DNA from: Symbiodinium natans
Lineage: Eukaryota > Sar > Dinophyceae > Suessiales > Symbiodiniaceae
Length of the DNA: 64,000 bases
Reading direction: 5' to 3'
Assembly (NCBI GenBank): GCA_905221605.1
Contig: CAJNDS010002666.1
Span: 231,501-295,500 of the forward strand
Both the position numbers and the translations under genes were made by a program. Positions 1 through 11,146 of this stretch are shown here, one piece after another; position 1 is the first letter of the stretch, and each line of letters opens with the position of its first letter. The notes under the pieces were generated by a model, which ran no database searches, was not told the origin of the DNA, and saw nothing but the letters and a program-made list of their open reading frames with translations.

Positions 1-269
1 TGTACCTTCTGGACGAGCTTGCGAAGATGCTGATGCGGGAGGAGAAAGTGTCTGGCGAGCAGCTCATGAAGCTCATCAACACGACGGCTGCGGAGGGCAA
101 GCTTGTCACGAGCGATGCCCGGATGGCCGTGGCTGCCTACACAGGTGAGGCGGTCGAAGCCTCGGCTGAGGTTTCAATGCCTCGAAAGACGCAGTGCCTC
201 CATCCCGACAAGCCGATGATGCCCCTTGGCAAGCTCTCTTCTAAGAACCATGTTCAGACGTCACTCTAA
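1..269 (+). CDS. 3' end of an upstream FtsH-like protease gene (partial)
   Basis: The open frame enters from the left edge and reads [20 protein letters not shown], which resembles the helical C-terminal end of FtsH/FTSH peptidase domains (a helix, then a Glu-rich turn and a Gly-Glu-x-L helix). It is similar in plan to the C-terminus of the complete FtsH gene just downstream (3029-3274), so this is probably the tail of a tandem FtsH copy. A donor-like ACAG|GTGAGG lies near 142-148, so the last coding exon may stop there. If not spliced, the frame runs to a stop at 267-269. The identity rests on about 45 residues only. It could instead be a different protein with a similar helix. Confidence 0.45.
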   Translation, partial: YLLDELAKMLMREEKVSGEQLMKLINTTAAEGKLVTSDARMAVAAYTGEAVEASAEVSMPRKTQCLHPDKPMMPLGKLSSKNHVQTSL

Positions 270-349
270 GCAGTTTTGACGGAGCCCTTAACTTCATTCA
301 GCCCAAAACTCCCTGCCACAGCTGCACCGGCTGCACCAATCCAGACCAT

Positions 350-3274
350 GTGGCGGCATCGCAGGAAGAGCGAGGGCTCTCGCAACAGAAAAGCTTTCTC
401 ATATCTCAAGTGATATGTGCTTTCGGTGCCTCCCGACATCTCGTAGCTTGCCCCAACCGGAAACTGGGCGGAGCCGGGCAGTTTTCCTCAACTGAACAGC
501 TCAGGTTCGCATGCGCCGACTGCCCGCGCCGTGGCTTCTGCGGCTCCACACGCTCCATGCCGCAAGGTGGCCGGGCCGCGCGCAGCGCGGTGGCTCGGCT
601 GGGCCTGGCCACACCCGAGGAGAGGCGGGAGTCAACCAGCGACGAGGTCCTGCGTCGTGTGCAGGACATGGCCGCCGAGGTCTCCAACGGTGCAGCGCTG
701 CCGGACACCGTGGTGAAGAGCGCTGCGGTGCAGGTCCTTGCCGCTTTGGCCGCGTCCGCAGCACCAATGGCGGCCAAGGCAGACGATGTCCAAGCACTGC
801 GACCCATTGAAGATACACAGATGCAGATGCAGCAGCCCAGCAGCTTCGCCCCAGTCGCTCCGGTCACCGGTCGTGTCACCTACTCGCGGCTCCTCGAGTT
901 CGTGGATGAGGGTTCCGTGAAGCGCGTGGACTTCTACGACCTTGGCCGCACGGCTGTCGCTGACGTCTCCCTGGGTGGCCGCGAGCAAGAGCTTATTTGT
1001 GATCTTCCTGGAGCCACGACCGGTTTCATCGAGAAGCTCACAGCCAAGGGTGTCTCCATCGAGGTCCACCAGCCCGAGAAACCAAGCCCTCTGCTCAGAG
1101 TCCTTGGTGATGTTGCCCTGCCGCTGCTGCTCATTGGTGGCCTGCTCTTCCTGCGCTCCCGTGCGCCAGGCGGTGGCGAGGGGATTCCCGGCATGGGCAA
1201 CCAGGGCCAGGCCAAGATCATGATCACGCCTGAGACCGGCGTGAAGTTTGAGGACGTGGCCGGCATCGACGAGGCCAAAGAGGAGCTCACAGAGATCGTG
1301 GACTTCCTGAAAGCACCAGAAAGGTTCGTGAGGGTCGGCGCGAAGATCCCGCGCGGCGTGCTGCTGACAGGTCCCCCAGGCACCGGCAAGACTTTGATGG
1401 CCAAGGCGCTGGCCGGTGAGTCTGGCGTGCCGTTCATCCAGTCATCAGCCTCTGAGTTCATCGAGCTCTTCGTGGGCGTGGGTGCCTCGCGCGTGCGGGA
1501 CATCTTCAAGCAGGCCAAGGAGAAGGCACCGTGTATCGTGTTCATTGATGAGATCGATGCCATAGGTCGCCAGCGTGGCGCCGGCATGGGCGGAGGCAAC
1601 GACGAGCGTGAGCAGACGCTGAATCAGATCCTCACGGAAATGGACGGCTTCGAGGGCAACAGCGGCGTCATCGTCGTTGCTGCAACCAACAGGTCTGTGG
1701 TCAGCCAAACATGGCTTGTCTGACTTGTCTAACTGAGTCTAAAGCCGTTAGACACATGCAGCTCTTGCATGATTGCACGACGGCGCTTTGCCATCTTTGC
1801 CTTGTTTCGTCTTGCTCCAAAATAGGTCCGACATCCTGGACAGCGCCTTGCTTCGTCCTGGCCGCTTCGACCGCCGTGTGCAGGTCGGCCTCCCGGATGT
1901 CAAGGGCCGTGCACAGATCCTGGAGGTTCACATCAAGGACAAGAAGCTGGACGGCGAGATCACGCTGACGGAGATCGCCAAGCGCACCGCCGGCTTTTCG
2001 GGCGCTGACCTGGAGAACCTCATGAACGAGTCAGCGATCTTGGCGGCCCGGCGCAACAAGAAGGCCATCAGCATGGCTGAGATCAGTGATGCCACGGACC
2101 GGGTCATCGCGGGTCTTGAGGGCCGGCCGCTACAGGACAACGCGGCCAAGAAGCTCATCGCATACCATGAGGCCGGACATGCCATCGTTGGGACACTGCT
2201 CCCTCACCACGACCCAGTCAACAAGGTGACGGTGATCCCCCGTGGGCAGGCCAAGGGCCTTACCTGGTTCACACCCGGCGAGGAGCGAAGAAACAAACAC
2301 ACCAAGCCAGTATAGGCAGTATAGGGTAGTATAGGGACATACAGGGGCTATGGAGTCCCCATAGTCGCTGTGTGGTCATGTACTAAATTCGCCGGGAGCA
2401 CCCGGATACATCGCTTGCGCGGCCTCGTGGGTGTGCGAGCCATTGTGTTGCACGTGTGGAGGACCAGAGCCTCATCTCCGCCGCCATGCTGAAGGCCCGC
2501 ATCGCCGGAGCCCTGGGCGGACGTGCAGCTGAACAGCTGGTGTTTGGCGTCAACCAGGTGGGATGGGTGTGCGAAACCTGAGAAGGCAACCCTTAAGTAC
2601 TTGTTTTGTTGAGACTTAGGGGGAGTTCTTTCGTAGAGATTGGCTCAGGAGGCCTCTGCAGCCCTGTGCACTGTGGCCTTTGCCCCCGTGCCTTGTGCAG
2701 GTGACCACAGGTGCTGGTGGCGACCTCCAGCAGGTGGAGCGCATGGCTCGGGCCATGGTCACCCAGTTTGGGATGTCGGAGGTCGGCTCCCTCGCCACTG
2801 GATTTTGCCTGAGATGTATTGTTTTTGGGTATTTCTCGGGGAGCAGGGGGCATGGGGCATCTTAGTTCGGAGTTTTTGGTTGAAGCTTGTTCTTGGTTCA
2901 AACGCCCTCCAAGATTCAAAGGGTTCAAAGGTGCAGTGTTGAACGTTGTTGAGCATTGTAGAACATGGTAGAACGTGGTAGAACCACGTGTGGCTCCTTG
3001 GCTGTCCGAATGTCCTGCAGCAGCAGAGGCGATCGACGACGGTGGCTTCTCGGGCCCCAACTACTCGGAGGAGCTGAGCGCAAAGATCGACAATGCCATC
3101 AAGAACATCTCGGATGACTGCTACCTCAAGGCACTGGACATCCTGATGACGCACCGCGAATGCTTGGACCGCGTGGCCGACGAGTTGACGGAACTGGAGA
3201 CCATGACCGGCGACCGCCTTCGGGAGATCATCGCCGAGTACGTTGAGATCCCTGCCAAGCTTGCGGCGGTGTGA
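350..3274 (+). CDS. ftsH: Plastid-targeted FtsH AAA+ zinc metalloprotease, five exons
   Basis: Membrane-bound ATP-dependent protease; the plastid forms degrade damaged thylakoid proteins such as photosystem II D1. Exons by eye: 350-1692, 1826-2282, 2462-2557, 2701-2793, 3029-3274. Exon 1 carries a long basic leader with an Ala-rich stretch ending AKA (a possible thylakoid transfer signal), the FtsH extracellular-like domain, one hydrophobic segment near 1103-1155, Walker A GPPGTGKT, Walker [12 protein letters not shown] and the start of the second region of homology (VVAATNR). Exon 2 completes that (LRPGRFDRR) and holds the zinc site HEAGH. Exon 3 has [18 protein letters not shown], and exon 4 has [18 protein letters not shown] with the third zinc ligand Asp. 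Exon phases join correctly for introns 1-3. The intron 2 donor reads GA and intron 4 probably GC. No in-frame ATG lies at the 5' end (350 is GTG; the first ATG is at 557), so a start codon exon may lie upstream or be missed. The stop is TGA at 3272-3274. Confidence 0.9.
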
Positions 3275-5298
3275 GAGGTCGTGGCTGGTGTAATTCGTGC
3301 TTGAGCCCTAACCCACGGCTCCATAATGCCCTAAAACCTTGCAGAGGTGCAAGGGCCCTTGTGTTTTTGGAGCTTTGAACCAACATTTGAAGCCTGTTCC
3401 AGGTCAACGTTTCTGCTTCGGACCCAGTCTCTGTACAGCCCACAACGGGGTCACTGGTGCTGAAGCATGTCGAAGCATGTCGAAGCCGTGTTTCGAATTT
3501 TCGGCGGAGGGTCCACCGACTTCAGCTGGCTCCCAGCACTTGAGGGCTCAGGGTTCGCCGAGCCCGTGATTATCCAAGGTGCCTACGATAGTTCCAAGAT
3601 GCCCGGAAGGCGGTTGGCCACCCTGCCATTGCATGTTTCGAGGCGCTTGCCTCTCCCCGCCACAGCCGCCAGAAGCTGCGGCCCAGAAGTCCTGCAGAAA
3701 ATGGCTCTCTTGCTTAGAGAGATTCCACGGATTCCCGATTCGAACCTCCTCTGTATAGCCATTATAAAGCCCAAACCGTGCCGCGACCTTTCTTTCTGGT
3801 GTGCCAGATAGCAAGTCGCCCTGCACTGGCAGGACTCGGCGGAAGACCGCGCAGGCCAGAGGGAAAGCTATTTCAAGGATTGGGATATTGGGATCAAAAT
3901 ATGTCAAGTTGAGTCGCAAACCCCAAAGTCTGATCTCTTGGCCGCCTCGAACATCCTAAGGCCCAGACACTGCTGGGCCTTGAGTCGCACTCGGGTGATG
4001 GCGAGGCGCTGGAGTTGCACACCTCAGTTTTCCCAGTATGCTTGTCTTTTGAGTCTGCCATTCGGTGGTCTTAGAATGTTGATGGATTTATGCGGTCTGG
4101 TGGTGGCAGAAGAGCATTCGCAAGCTGCGCAATGCAGTCCTTAGACGGGAGGCAGGGGATATGACTGGCAGGACATTTTGTGTTGTTGTGGTGCCGGTGA
4201 TGTCCTGTATTTTGCAGGCGACCAGTCATGGAGACTTCTCAGCAGAAGGTTTCGAACAAATGGCGACTCAGATGTCACAGATTTGCGTAAGAAGTAGTTG
4301 TATGCAGCACTCAGTCATTCTCAAGACGGTCGCGTTTGCCTGCGCCTGAAAAAGCCCAAGCGCTGAACCGAACTCTGTGAATCGGATGAATCAACTGGCC
4401 TAGTCCCGGCTGAAGCAGCGCCTCCGGTATTCTTCGACGCGGCGCCTGTCGCCGACAAGTCAGCAGCTCTCCAGTGAAGCTGTAGCCCCTCGGGTGCATG
4501 GCAGCAGGTGTCCAGTGTCTACCTGGTTTGCTAGAGCAGCTTGAAAGATCACATCGTAGTTACAGGAATTGCATGGTCTTCAGCACAGGGAAAGTACAGC
4601 ATAAGACATGTGGCAGAGCACTCTGTCTGAAAGAAGCAACCTCTTCAGATGTTCCAGCCAAGGCAGAAAACATCATAACATTAATTTAGCAGACGAGGGC
4701 CCGAGTTCAGACTGGCATTGAGAAGATGGCCCGGCGATCTAGCACTCAATAGCCGCTATTGTAGGAGGAACTAGTGTGGCTGCCTCTGCTGACACTTGCA
4801 TCTCAGGCTGTATCAACGACGATTTGGTTTCTTCACGATATTGACCCTATCCAGGCGCAATACGAGTGCAAGTGTCTGGACCGCATGAAAGCAGGCCCAT
4901 CCATTCGGACCGTGAACCGGCTCTTTCTGCACACCCAATGACATTGAAGACTGTTGCATTTGACGGCTGTGCAGCCATCACACCTCAGGTTCACTCTTTA
5001 CGTTGAGTGGCTGAGCCCCGCCGCTGCTCCCCGACTGAAACAGGGCAGCCTGAGCACATCTCTCTGAGGAAGCATGTGGGCAAGCCAACTCAGCGTTGAC
5101 TTTGCAGAGGTTGGGCTGGCTGCTGGAACGCGGATTTCTAAGGAGGACATGGGGTGTGTGAGCCCCGGATTGCTGTCTTGAGCCGTCGGAACATTGTGGA
5201 GATACTGTTGAGCATGTTCAGAGTCAGAGTGGTGCCGAGCATGATTGCGCTGGTCCGCCGGTGTCACATTGCTGTTCTCATCATACGATGATTAGTAC

Positions 5299-5520
5299 GG
5301 TGGTGGTGGTGGTGGTGGTGGTGGTGGTGGTGGTGGTCGCCGTTGCCGCCGTTGCCGCCGCCGTTGCCGCCGCCGTTGCCGCCGCCGTTGCCGCCGCCGT
5401 TGCCGCTGTCGTTGCCGCCGCCGTTGCCGCCGCCGTTGCCGCTGTCGTTGCCGCCGTCGTTGCCGCCGCCGTGGTTGCCGCCGTCGTCGGCGTTGCCGCC
5501 GGTGCCGCCGTTGCCGTCAC
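5299..5520. repeat. (GGT)n followed by 9-bp GCCGCCGTT-type tandem array
   Basis: Perfect GGT triplets at about 5299-5337 pass directly into a longer array of GCC GCC GTT and GCC GTT variants up to about 5520. The variants CTGTCG and GTCGTC mark degenerate units. Open frames on both strands give only Val/Ala, Pro/Leu or Ala/Thr homopolymers. Confidence 0.9.
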
Positions 5521-6315
5521 CGTTGCCGTGGCGGTTAACGTTGCGGTTGCTGTTGCTGATGCTGTTGCTGTTGCTGGTGCTGCTTCTGCTCTATTCGTAG
5601 GTGTTGCTCATCTGTGTTCTCCATACTGTGGATTTGCGGATTTCGCTGTAGTTCAGTAGAGTAGTCTGTTGATGGTAGGGGCGTCCTGGTATTCGGCGCT
5701 TGGATCATCACTGGAACCGTTCAGTCGTGTTGGGGCCCCTTCGACAGGCATTGCGAAGGTGTTTGTGTTTGTTCGCGTTTGGGAGCGTTCGCCCAGTCAG
5801 TTGTAGAATGCACGATGGTGATTATGACTATGGAAAAGGACCTCCGACAGGTATTGTGATTGTTGTGGTTATCCTGGTTGTTTGGCGTGGCTGCGCCAGT
5901 TGCCACCCACGATTGCCCACATACCTTCAACTGAGTTCTAAAAGTTGCTGGGCCCTTAACCCCAGCAAATGTACTCATGCCACGTTACAAGCCTTCTGTT
6001 GCCATCGTCATCATTCATCGTCGTATTCTAGCCGTGAAATGCTTTGCTGGTCTTGTTTCTTAGCCGGTGCCGGTTCGCGAACTCATGCGGGCGTTGTTGT
6101 TGACGATCCGCCTGATGCGGGGGTGGGGAAGCTCACCTCATCGGCTCGTGCCGCGAATGTTGATGATGCGTGTTCAGCGAACAGTCATCGTCGGCACCGT
6201 CGGTGTCGGCCTCGTCGGTGTCGGCGTCGTCGGCGTCGTCGGGCGGCGTCGATTTTCGTCATCGTAGTGACGTAGTGGTCATGGTTGTGTGGTGGTGGTC
6301 GTGCTTTGTGCTGTG

Positions 6316-6405
6316 TGTGTGTGTGTGTGTGTGTGTGTCTCTGTCTGTCTCTGTGTGTGTGTGTGCGCGCGTGCGCGTGCGCGCGCGCGTGTGTTTTTGT
6401 GTGTC
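6316..6405. repeat. GT/GC dinucleotide tract
   Basis: A (TG)n tract with interspersed CTGTCT units turns into an alternating GCGCGTGCGCGC segment. It is an alternating purine-pyrimidine tract, of the type able to form Z-DNA. Confidence 0.85.
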
Positions 6406-6675
6406 GTGTTGGGGTGGTTGCAGTGGCTGTGGCTGCGCTCATGCCCATGACAGGTTCTGCTGCTGTTGCTGTTTCTGCTGCTGAGGCCACAAAGCGCCAG
6501 AAATTGACGTTCGCAACAAGGCAAGCATGGGAAGTTCTCTTTACCAGGAGAGGCGATGGTGTTGCCTGTTCAGGATGGGTGGCGTTCGGGCCCAGAGTTT
6601 GTTTGTCAGCGATCCACATATTTGTTAGTTAGACGGGGTGCAGAAACGGGCACCTCAATCTTCTCATATCGCCAG

Positions 6676-7191
6676 GTGGAGCTTGTGGTGGAGGACCCGC
6701 ATCACATCGCAACATGTGGTTTTGGGAGAGAGGTTGCCTTCGCCATGCCAGGAGGGCCCGATCGCCATAGTGGCCGATTCCAAAACTGGCAGGCGGTCTG
6801 GGGCCTTTGGGGGGCCTTTGGGGGGCCTTTGGGGGGCCTTTGGAGCCTTTGGGGTTCAGGGTAGGTGCCCCGCAGTGTGCCAGCAGAGCTTTTTTTTGGG
6901 GATTGGGCCTTGCTTCTTTTTGGCTTTGGAATGGTCATGTATCGCGAACTTCACAATTTGTCTGTGTCTTGCCATTCCCAGCAGCCCCCAAAAACTTAGA
7001 GGTAAAACAGCGGCCTATCCAGAGTCGGCTTTTCATGCTTCCCCAAACTGTGTGTCAGGATCGTGATGAGCCTTCGCTACCATGCCAAGCTTCAGCTACG
7101 GTTGAAGCTGCGGACTCTCGGCTCTTTTAATCTGCAAGAAGACAGTAAGGCTTTCAGGAACGGCCCTCAGAAAAAAAAGAGAGGGAGCGAT

Positions 7192-7226
<35 letters not shown>

Positions 7227-9979
7227 AAAAGATATCCCGAGGGGCCCTCAAAGACGGCCAATGTGTCGAGGGCCTTGCTTTCACCAAGAGACAGCCGCGC
7301 CCGACGGGCCAGCGTGGCCGGGGCCTTCCCTCACGGGGGGTCTCTTCGCTGCTCAGAAGAAGAAGATGTCCCGACAGTTTTTGAATTGGGGAAGGGGAGG
7401 TTCTGGCTTCGGGTGTACCCAGCAGCTCAAACGCCCGAAAGGACCCTGCCCTGTAAGTTCCAAGGTGGACTTCGTCGAAGATTCAATTTCAGGCATACTT
7501 CTTATCCGCCCTTAAATCTTGTTTTGATCAAAAATGCAGACAGCCAAATACCCTTGAAGTAGCAAGAAACGCTGAACCGCTGACTACCCTAAAGGAGCTT
7601 CCCCTTCGACTGCCAGAGTCTTCCCATCGACTTCACGATGCCGGCCGAGAAGGTCGGGCCCCCACCCCCCCCCCCCCAAGCCTCGTTTTGTTCGGGCTCT
7701 CTTTTTTGGGTTTAGGATCCTTAAAGGATCCTTTGTTCGCGACCCATTCATAACAAGGTTCACCGGGTGGGATTCACGTTTTACGGTCGACTGGCGCTTA
7801 TGGTGTTTACGGCGGTTCCTGAACCCCTTGAACCCACGGTCTTGTTCTTGAGGCTACCGGGGGGTGTGTCTTTGGATTCGGGGTGTGCCGGGTCCTGTTG
7901 GGATGTGATAAGGTAGGGTGGTGTGGCGTTAGATTTCAGGGTCTTTGGTCTTCCGTCGCCCCACCCAAGAACACAAAGCAATTTAAATCTCCCCTGCGGC
8001 CCTGCTCCCTGATAAACGCCCAGGACATGAATCGTGCCTTTGTTTGTCGCTCTGTAGAGCTGCAGCCTCTGGCCAGACAGCTGGATGAGTGGTTCGTTCA
8101 GGCCAGCTGTGCAGGTGTGCACATATTTGGTAAGCCTCATGTGTGTAGGAAACCTAAGATGGAATGTGCAGGAAATGGAGGGCGTGAGGGAAGAAAGATG
8201 GAATCGAAGCAAGCCAAGCCGTTCTGTGCAAGTTCGAGCATGTTCGCATCAACATACAATGCCATTGCCTAGAATAGCATTGGTGAGAAATTGGGAGGGG
8301 CATCTACTGCGACCATCAAAAGATGTCGATCGATTTCTAGTGGGCTTGAGCTCTAGTCTAGGTGAAGCAGCTTGTGCATCCTATTGCTTCTTTTCAACGA
8401 TTTCATGCTCTCAGGAAATCTCTGGAGTGGGTCATCTGTGTAAGACGCAAGGAGAACAACCAGCTTAGCTCAGAATCTAACAAGCTCACACCGAGGGTGG
8501 GAACACAAAACAAGCGCCCGCGAGGAAAACAACACAATTCACCTAGTGCAAAACTCTACACATGTCGCACCGCATGACAACGTCCGTCAGTATTCTCACC
8601 TTGTGAAGGGGACGTGGACCTCTTGCGACTTCTATGAGGGGATGAGCGCTGCCAACATGTACATCGAGGCGCTTTGATGGCAGCTTCTAAGAAGCTTCAG
8701 TGCGTTGGTCCACCGCCCATGGAAGCCTCACGGCATTCTGAGTGATTTGAGTGATTTGACACTTGCCCCAAGGTCAAAAGGAGGTCGAAGTACTACGTGG
8801 TTTCTGTGCTCGGCGTGATGCTGGGAATCTCCAGTCTCGTCTTTACAGCGTGTTCCTCGGAGCTCCTTTGTGTGGCTTAGGAATCGGATCGGACCGTTCA
8901 AAGGGCCTGGAAGACTTGGGCACAAACCCTACAGAAGAGAACACCAGGTCTTTGCCATCGAGGTCAACTCCTCTGGTGCCGGATTCGACGATCAAGGCAG
9001 CGGGTACGGCAGCTGCAGTAGCCCACAGAAGCCCTGGCTGCCCACAACCTCTGTGCATTTCAGTGGCCTCAAGGACTCTAGGGAAGCCTTGCCCAGTGAA
9101 GGCAAGATTCTGATCTCGCTCCTCATGACCCTCTTGGCCTTCAAGTTGCTGACTGCATCAGGCAGTGGCAGGTTTTGAGAGGTTCATGTTACAGAACCCC
9201 CCCCTTCCCCCAACCCCGTCCGGCACCCCACGCAGCCCGGTCCGGGCTGTGGACTCTGCAGATGCGATTAACATCGAAGAACTAACAACTAATTTCATAA
9301 ACGGTGAGGAGTCCGAACAGCTGCCGGTGTCCCCAGGCAAGATTCCCAAGGTGGCCAAGGCCACCGTCTTCGACCGCTACGCTGCCTGGCCAAGAGGGAT
9401 GTAAGGGGTTGTAGGGCTCTTTCGGTTCTTGGGAAAGTTTCGCAAAACCTTTATCCAGTGAGATTCGAAGCAGCCTCTTCTGATTGAGGTGCTTGCGACT
9501 GAAGCCTGCTTCTTTGCAACGGTTTTCGCCTGTACCGCGATGCGCATCGTGATCTCGGACCCGGGCACCTCCTCCAAGAGCTAATTTCTGCGCAAAGGAG
9601 AATTCATTGTTCAATTCGTGTTCTTGCAGGTTTCCAGCTTGAAAGCCTTGTGCACAGAAGTGGCGTTCAGCTCTAGCTTCCCTTGGCTTCAGGCATGGCA
9701 CCTCTGACGATGGAGCTGCGTGCGACCTGCTTTTCGGTGCTGCTCTGCGCCCTGACGTGAAGCTGAGATGTCCAGCGAGAAAGAACTGTTGCTGGGGGGA
9801 GCGCCTATTATACAGCGCCTGTGCATCCTTGGTTGCCCCAGCAACCTCTCCTCGTACTGTTATCATTGTCGTTGTTAGTCGTGTTGGTATTGTTGGAGCA
9901 GTACAGCCTTCTGTTCCGTTGTTCTAGTTGTTCTTGTTACTGTTGTTTTTCTTGTTGTGCTGTTGTTGTTCTTGTTATT

Positions 9980-10014
<35 letters not shown>

Positions 10015-10229
10015 TTAGGATTCTTATTCTTGCTATTATATCCTTATGACTCGGCACCTCCCATTTGCCGAGGCATCTGGTTGCTCTTCAACGTGTCCAT
10101 GTACTTCCGGGTGAGCCGGTGTGTTGCAGCTGTGGCTCATTGCACTTGCTCCAGATGGTTGACGCTGTTTTTGCACGAGAGCGCTGCCGACCCTTCCATT
10201 CAAATGACCTGCGAAATTCACCTTTGACA
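6676..10229 (+). CDS. Pentameric ligand-gated ion channel gene 1 (5' exons not found)
   Basis: Multi-exon member of the Cys-loop-receptor superfamily, a plasma-membrane ligand-gated channel. Exons read: tentative extracellular strands 6676-6732 and about 7059-7140 (ends LGSFNLQE); signature loop 7595-7652 (SFPFDCQSLPIDFTMPAEK); about 8068-8116 (ARQLDEWFVQAS); pre-M1/M1 8773-8869 (VKRRSKYYV, then a hydrophobic helix VLGVMLGISSLVF); M2 9102-9171 (KILISLLMTLLAFKLL); M3-M4 linker about 9196-9397 ending ATVFDRYAAW; M4 from 10073 (IWLLFNVSMYFR). The first and second halves of M4 join as AAWPRG-IWLLFN. The coding frame may run on to the TGA at 10227-10229 or splice at 10111. I found no M3 exon and no N-terminal strand exon. 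The classical disulphide spacing is not evident; the Cys directly follows FPFD. Family assignment is firm; ligand and ion selectivity are unknown. Confidence 0.68.
6797..6862. repeat. GGGGGGCCTTT tandem repeat
   Basis: About five imperfect 11-bp units of GGGGCCTTTGG type in direct repeat, inside the first receptor gene. Confidence 0.85.
7187..7227. repeat. GA-rich simple repeat
   Basis: An AGAGAG tract lying in an intron of receptor gene 1. Confidence 0.85.
9840..10018. repeat. GTTGTT/GTTGCT low-complexity tract
   Basis: T- and G-rich trinucleotide tract ending in (TTGCTG)n, in the intron just before the M4 exon of receptor gene 1. Confidence 0.8.
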
Positions 10230-11146
10230 GTTGAACAAAAACTCTTGTAGAGCCCCCGTTGTACCCCTTGCCATCCACCTGAAGCATCCGCAAGCGCCAG
10301 ATTCGTCTCTCAAACGCCGCGAACATGAAAGAGGTCGAGGAGCGACAAGGCCCTGTGCGAGCGGGTGTAGTTCAGGGTCGGCAAACCGCTGCAGGATCTT
10401 GTTCCAGGTTTCTGGACGCTGTTTTCCCGCGACTTTCATGTTGTGTTCGTTGCATATTTGCCGTGTAGCAAAGCAATGCTAAGGGCAGCTGTGACCCTGT
10501 TGCGTGAACACCACAAAAAGTCACTTGCAAACTCCTTTTCTGCAGCTCCTGTGTCGATGTGCAGGCCGCCGTGGTTCTGTGCATGGACCAGGCGCAGGGG
10601 ATAATGCTGGATAATCTGAAACCTATGCCATGCGATGACTGCTGGGGTTGTCCCACTATCTTCTGCAAACAAGTGGAGCCAGCCCGGTGTGAAAAGTGCC
10701 CTGTTTCCGACGTGTCGCGCCTCTAGAGCCCCCAGGCTTTGACGAGCAAGCCATTGCGATGACACAGCACCTTCGGCTGGCAGTGGCTTTTGGACGTTTG
10801 GAAGGTCTCGATCCTGCCGGAGCTTGGAGGGTGCAGCAATGTTCTGGGAGCCTCAGTGACCCCTCCATGACAATGAGTCTTAATGTGCCTTAAGTCAGGC
10901 GCTTTGCAGAAAGCAGGATCGATCAACAGACCCACTTGTCAAGCCGATGCTGAGCGCTGGCCCAGGCAGCCCCGCATGCCAACCTTTCACATCGACCCAC
11001 AGGTGCGAACTCATTGTTTGCACTGGGATGCTTTTCCAGCTCTTCAGGTCGTGCAAGTGAGCTGTAATTGTCTTCATTGTCGTCGCATCATTGAGTACTC
11101 GTAAGAAGGTTAGCAGCACTGCATCGCAAATCCTTTTCTGTCTGAG
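10230..11146. other. Gap between receptor genes 1 and 2
   Basis: No exon with family similarity is visible. It probably holds the 3' flank of gene 1 and the promoter, trans-splice site or signal-peptide exon of gene 2. A signal peptide exon is expected but was not recognised. Confidence 0.4.

Larger units (their letters stand above)
3275..6675. other. Intergenic or undetected 5' exons; no gene recognised
   Basis: Between the FtsH stop and the first probable receptor exon I see no convincing coding exon. The stretch holds (GGT)n and GCCGCCGTT-type arrays at 5299-5520, a CGTCGGTGT-rich block at 6183-6245 and a GT tract near 6316-6400. The N-terminal exons of the first receptor gene should lie here but were not found. 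Long open frames across the arrays are a by-product of the repeats. Confidence 0.5.

Noticed and set aside
406-1708. Several minus-strand and alternative-frame ORFs across the FtsH exon 1
   Set aside because: They are shadows of the GC-rich + strand FtsH coding frame, which carries the Walker motifs.
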